Below, one piece after another: positions 63,331 to 64,000 of a stretch of 64,000 nt of DNA; the stretch's first letter is position 1, and the number at the start of each line of letters is the position of its first letter. The DNA lies in contig VWPU01011850.1 in NCBI GenBank assembly GCA_013398955.1, positions 124,001-188,000 on the forward strand, in the 5' to 3' direction. The translations under genes and the position numbers were made by a program. This stretch comes from Callaeas wilsoni (lineage: Eukaryota > Chordata > Aves > Passeriformes > Callaeidae). Under the pieces are notes generated by a model. That model was not told the origin of the DNA. It saw nothing but the letters and a program-made list of their open reading frames with translations, and ran no database searches.

Positions 63331-64000
63331 ATGACAAGTCATGGGCTAAGAGAAGTTACATCAGGAAAACCTCGGTTAGTCACTAGGAAAACAGTTCTAA
63401 TGGAAAGGAAAGCATGGAAGTGCACTGGCAGAAGAGTCTCCCGACTGCATGTCTGTCAGGAGTGGTCAGTGTCCACCCTGCTTGGTGACTAATGAGCTTC
63501 CAAAAGGAGCTCACCGTTGCATGACTCAGGAGTGAGCAGTTTGCTCTCCATGTGAACCAGAAGATGCTGACAAAGCCCACCTGCATCAGCAGCCTTAAAT
63601 TGTCTGCTGGTCATAGACACAATACTATTAAAATCATTCTTGGTTTCCCAGTTACTTGCCCCAGATCTCCAAAGCTTTCCAGACTTAATCCAGACGGATT
63701 CAGTCACAGGTGTTTGCTTGAACATCAAATCCCCTTAGCTGGATGTGATAACTGAGTTTTGGTCACCTCAGTTTTAGATGGCAGTGCTAAGGTCCGTAAT
63801 ACGTCACTGAGGCATCATGTTCCCAGCTGACCAGGAGCTCTTCCCAAAGCATGATTTGGATGGGGGCTTCCACAATGCAGCGTTTCTAAAATCTTCACCT
63901 AAGTGTTGCAGAGAGCCAAAGCCTGAAATAACCAAGCATTCAGCGAGTGACCAGCAGTGACCTGATTCTGGCAGCCAGCGGTGTTGCTCTAGCTGAGGAT
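63331..64000. other. No gene recognised
   Basis: End of window; only chance open frames on both strands around 63.38-63.76 kb. Confidence 0.5.

Overview
The window is vertebrate nuclear DNA, most likely from a bird and probably a songbird (Passeriformes). Three things point there: about 20 copies and fragments of CR1 LINE retrotransposons on both strands, with the typical 3' ends of repeated ATTCTATGA-type octamers; a tRNA-Ile-headed SINE with a CR1-derived tail near 43.4 kb, the architecture described from zebra finch as TguSINE1; and a single recognisable protein gene with short exons in large introns. Most long open frames in the window are chance frames, CR1 debris or frames through a minisatellite.

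The one gene is EVA1A (TMEM166/FAM176A), on the minus strand. Its last coding exon (23286-23656) encodes the transmembrane segment, a Ser/Asp-rich stretch and the very conserved C-terminus ending SLNRYY. The exon before it (30733-30909) carries the EMALLSN peptide of the known short EVA1A form, but its open frame continues upstream to a splice acceptor. A third exon (34662-34826) splices to it in phase. It encodes a linker whose start (PKKLL after a split codon) and a later FDP motif resemble the sequence that follows the second SUEL lectin domain in the paralogue EVA1C. I therefore read the locus as encoding both a short EVA1A of about 147 residues and a longer form with an extracellular linker. 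This is the most interesting result here. I could not find the lectin exons between 34.8 and 64 kb.

Layout: 1-22.2 kb is the region 3' of EVA1A, with three or four CR1 pieces, a 16-bp minisatellite (15.0 kb) and a 28-bp minisatellite interrupted by an assembly gap (18.2-18.6 kb). 22.3-34.8 kb is the visible part of EVA1A, with a putative 3' UTR and two introns of 7.1 and 3.75 kb. 34.8-64 kb is either upstream intron of the long form or 5' flank; it is dense in CR1 after 48 kb and holds the SINE, a CpG-preserved block at 53.1-53.4 kb, several homeodomain-site-like AT-rich stretches that read like conserved non-coding DNA, and a relic of CR1 reverse transcriptase at 62.7 kb. No tRNA or rRNA genes, CRISPR arrays, operons or bacterial features are present.
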